Virus record (IMG/VR): IMGVR_UViG_3300029319_000302
Span: 1 to 22,225 of that record
Source: a virus
Length of the DNA stretch: 22,225 nt
Reading direction: 5' to 3' (one strand)
The position numbers and the translations under genes are program-made. The notes under the pieces were generated by a model. The model had not been told where the DNA came from. It made no database searches and worked only from the letters and a program-made list of their open reading frames with translations. The stretch's first letter is position 1, and each line of letters opens with the position of its first letter. Positions 20,382 through 22,225 of this stretch are shown here, one piece after another.

Positions 20382-20609
20382 ATGGCTGTAGACGTAGCAC
20401 AGAAAGCAAGAAACAGTGATGACCAGCCAAACGGTGGTGCTGGTATCGTCAGCATTGCTGGCGCTAAAGGATTGACAGCGGCAAACAAAGTTAGCTCAAA
20501 CCACACTTTGTCTCCGCCAATATCCGCTTCACTAATAGACCAAAGTATAGATGTTATGTATAATCGTCTTAATCACAGATTTGACGACTACATGACGTAT
20601 AGCACATAA
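20382..20609 (+). CDS. small hypothetical protein
   Basis: A 75-residue protein, not recognised. Gly/Ala/Asn-rich in its first half (GGAGIVSIAGAKGLTAANKV), with a helical-looking second half (SLIDQSIDVMYNRLNHRFDDYMTY). It has a strong AAAGGAG and lies 15 bases after the connector candidate and 11 before the next gene, so it is a real member of the neck operon. No membrane segment is seen. Confidence 0.6.
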   Translation: MAVDVAQKARNSDDQPNGGAGIVSIAGAKGLTAANKVSSNHTLSPPISASLIDQSIDVMYNRLNHRFDDYMTYST

Positions 20610-20620
20610 GGAGTTTAAAT

Positions 20621-20917
20621 ATGGCAGGAGTATCAAGCTTTGCAACTGGTAGAAAGAGCAGTATCGGCACAACCGCCGTGCAGCTTACAACCACCTCAAC
20701 TCATGCGTCTAGGGGCGTTCAGATTGTGGCAGATTCGACAAATTCGGTTAAAGTATATGTAGGGATTTCTACAGTTACGACCGATGCAGCAGATGCCACG
20801 GATGGATTTCCACTATCCGCTGGAGAGAGTGTAGTTATACCAGTTATCGACCCTTCTACAATTTATGTGAGAGCCGCTAGCGGAACCTCATCGAAAGTAT
20901 TTTTTGTGACTGTTTAG
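20621..20917 (+). CDS. small beta-type structural protein
   Basis: A 98-residue protein with pattern SSIGTTAVQLTT, RGVQIVADSTNSVKVYVGIS, GFPLSAGESVVIPVIDPSTIYVRAASG. Such a short all-beta protein with the AGESV-x-IP-V and IYVRA-type segments is common among phages, where it is usually annotated as a structural or decoration-like protein. Function not shown here. Strong AAGGAG before the ATG; only four bases to the next start. Confidence 0.6.
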   Translation: MAGVSSFATGRKSSIGTTAVQLTTTSTHASRGVQIVADSTNSVKVYVGISTVTTDAADATDGFPLSAGESVVIPVIDPSTIYVRAASGTSSKVFFVTV

Positions 20918-20921
20918 TATC

Positions 20922-21434
20922 ATGCCCATAGTAATACCAACAGGTGTTTTTAATGTATACAATGAGGCGGTGGAGCTTTTTGAGCGCACCGTCACATTAG
21001 TATATCCAGAAAAGAAAGAGTCTTGCCCAAATTGTTATTTAGATACGATGGGTACACGAACTCGTTCTGTAAGTGTATACAAGCCCGGCGGCCCATACCC
21101 GTTTGGCCGAGGTATGCCCTGTCCGTATTGCGCAGGTGCTGGATACAAGTCTTCGGAAACAGAAGAAGATATAGATGTGAGAATCTATTGGGAGCCAAGA
21201 CAGTGGAGAGACATTGGCTTTGCTGTTAATTTAGCTGAAGGTGCGATACAGGTTATATCTAACATGACCCTTCTTCCGAAGTTAGACAACGCAAAGTACC
21301 TTATTCCAAAATCGTATGGCAATATATCAAATTATCACACCATGAAATTCACTAGGGCTAGTGTTGCTTATCCTCAAGGTTTTAAGCAAAACCCAGAGAA
21401 GTATGCTGTGACATTTTGGGAAAGGAATGGCTAA
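20922..21434 (+). CDS. neck-region protein with CxxC...CxxC zinc motif
   Basis: A 170-residue protein of unknown name. It has two CxxC pairs, CPNC at 35-38 and CPYCAGAGY at 67-75, a spacing that suits one bound zinc ion; the second pair looks like a DnaJ-type CxxCxGxG. The C-terminal two-thirds are beta-type (DIDVRIYWEPRQWRDIGFAVNLAEGAIQVIS). The gene begins four bases after the previous stop with no clear ribosome binding site, so its translation is probably coupled. Neck or head-closure component by position only. Confidence 0.6.
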   Translation: MPIVIPTGVFNVYNEAVELFERTVTLVYPEKKESCPNCYLDTMGTRTRSVSVYKPGGPYPFGRGMPCPYCAGAGYKSSETEEDIDVRIYWEPRQWRDIGFAVNLAEGAIQVISNMTLLPKLDNAKYLIPKSYGNISNYHTMKFTRASVAYPQGFKQNPEKYAVTFWERNG

Positions 21435-22054
21435 TGTCTATATCTCTCAAGTTAACCGACTCAATGGCGGATATTGAAAAAAGAATATTAAGAGCCATAA
21501 TAGATGAGGCAAATAAGGGATTTTTGAAGTCTGTTGTAAGAGCTCTAGAGCCTATAAAAGTTATCGTTAGAAGCGCACTAGAGTCTTCTCCAGAGATATC
21601 ATCTTTAAATGGAGGAACGCTTAGAGCTGATTTCGGTATACCAACCGGCAAAGATGCTACCACCGCAATCGTTAACTCTATTGCAGAGTCAGTCACATTT
21701 ACCACTCAAAAGTTTTCCGCAAGAGGTAACAGTATTAGCGGAGGGGTTACAATTGGAATACAACCTACTAGTTTTGTAAACCTTCTAGGTCTTGGGAAAA
21801 CAGAGCTAGAAAAAGGAGGCTCAATACCTTGGCTTCAATGGTTGCTAACAGCTGGTGACTCTATTATCATAGCCGACTTTGGTGTTGATTATGGACCGAA
21901 GGGCAGAAGTGGAATGGGAAGTATGACAGTAAAACGAAGACCATTTAAGGTCAATAGTTCATTTTCAGGTACTTCTACTGATAACTTTATAACCAGAGCC
22001 TTGGCGCCAAAAGCTGCACAGATAGAGAAAGCTATCATAAGGAGTCTATCATAA
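21434..22054 (+). CDS. neck/tail-completion candidate
   Basis: A 206-residue protein from ATG 21434, which overlaps the previous stop (TAATG) and follows AAAGGA at 21421-21426. An upstream in-frame ATG at 21416 would add six residues inside the previous gene and is less likely. The first half is helical (MADIEKRILRAIIDEANKGFLKSVVRALEPIKVIVRSALESSPE). The second has NSISGGVTIGIQPTSFVNLLGLG, GGSIPWLQWLLTAGDSIIIADFGV and FSGTSTDNFITRAL. Helical start followed by a mixed fold in the neck module suits an HK97-gp10-like tail completion/neck protein. This is assignment by position and shape only. Confidence 0.5.
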   Translation: MSISLKLTDSMADIEKRILRAIIDEANKGFLKSVVRALEPIKVIVRSALESSPEISSLNGGTLRADFGIPTGKDATTAIVNSIAESVTFTTQKFSARGNSISGGVTIGIQPTSFVNLLGLGKTELEKGGSIPWLQWLLTAGDSIIIADFGVDYGPKGRSGMGSMTVKRRPFKVNSSFSGTSTDNFITRALAPKAAQIEKAIIRSLS

Positions 22055-22225
22055 TGCCCGATGAACAATATAAGTCATTAAGAGGTATTGAGAATACGCA
22101 AGATGCAACTCTTTCTAATCAACTCCTCGAAAACTTCATAACTTTTTATGACTGGGGTTTTACAAACGCTGGCGCTTTCTACAATATAGAAATTCCTCAG
22201 TCTGGTATATATGGAGGCAACCTGC
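22054..22225 (+). CDS. 5' part of a neck/tail structural gene (partial)
   Basis: An open frame starts at ATG 22054 within TAATG and runs to the right edge, giving the first 57 residues: it contains QLLENFITFYDWGFTNAGAFYNI and EIPQSGIYGG. The stretch ENFI-x-FYDWG followed by G-A-F-x-N-I is a pattern that I associate with a phage structural protein near the neck, but I cannot name it. GGAG at 22041-22044 lies in the previous gene. Truncated by the window edge. Confidence 0.7.
   Translation, partial: MPDEQYKSLRGIENTQDATLSNQLLENFITFYDWGFTNAGAFYNIEIPQSGIYGGNL

Noticed and set aside
21416-21433. ATG at 21416 as start of the tail-completion candidate
   Set aside because: It would overlap the preceding gene by 19 bases; ATG 21434 sits in TAATG with AAAGGA at good distance.

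Overview
The window looks like part of the genome of a tailed double-stranded DNA phage (Caudoviricetes). It carries the packaging genes, the head genes, the fibre genes and the start of a neck/tail region. All genes lie on the + strand and are tightly packed: many stops and starts overlap or touch, nearly every start has an AAGGAG-type ribosome binding site, and the largest gap is about 115 bases. No tRNA, rRNA, integrase, insertion sequence or CRISPR array is visible. The sequence is AT-rich. The repeat style of the fibre gene and the phage-type GDP-mannose dehydratase recall aquatic (cyanophage-like or marine) phages, but neither host nor tail type can be fixed from this window. The size of the structural region would suit a myovirus.

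Layout. (1) 1-2108: the 3' end of an unknown gene, a GDP-mannose 4,6-dehydratase, an HNH nuclease and an ERCC4/XPF-type nuclease. (2) 2095-6937: a ClpP-like serine protease, the large terminase and the portal. (3) 7000-10103: a prohead protease fused to an acidic coiled-coil scaffold (with a well-formed internal start for a free scaffold), a decoration-protein candidate and the major capsid protein, closed by a rho-independent terminator. (4) 10218-19806: an adhesion/fibre region made of two four-gene cassettes. Each starts with a member of one unknown protein family (258 and 276 aa) and ends with a beta-helix-like protein with the same C-terminal motif (460 and 352 aa). Between them lie, in the first cassette, a small conserved structural protein and a 1284-aa fibre with nine long repeats; in the second, an Ala/Ser repeat protein and a BppU-like protein. 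(5) 19854-22225: a run of small proteins that look like head-tail connector, neck and tail-completion components, cut off at the right edge.

The genes fit one programme: DNA cutting and packaging (HNH, terminase, portal), capsid assembly and maturation (protease/scaffold, decoration, capsid), host recognition (fibre cassettes) and joining of head to tail. The dehydratase may serve sugar modification of the host surface or of virion proteins.

Most notable: (a) the fibre repeats are nearly or fully identical in protein but heavily recoded in DNA; repeats 1 and 8 share all 99 residues while 63 of 99 codons differ silently by hand count. (b) A TTGTGTATAT-type motif recurs in five of the six intergenic gaps longer than about 40 bases, a candidate phage promoter. 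(c) The scaffold is nested in the protease gene, as in lambda C/Nu3. (d) The fibre region is built from two cassettes.
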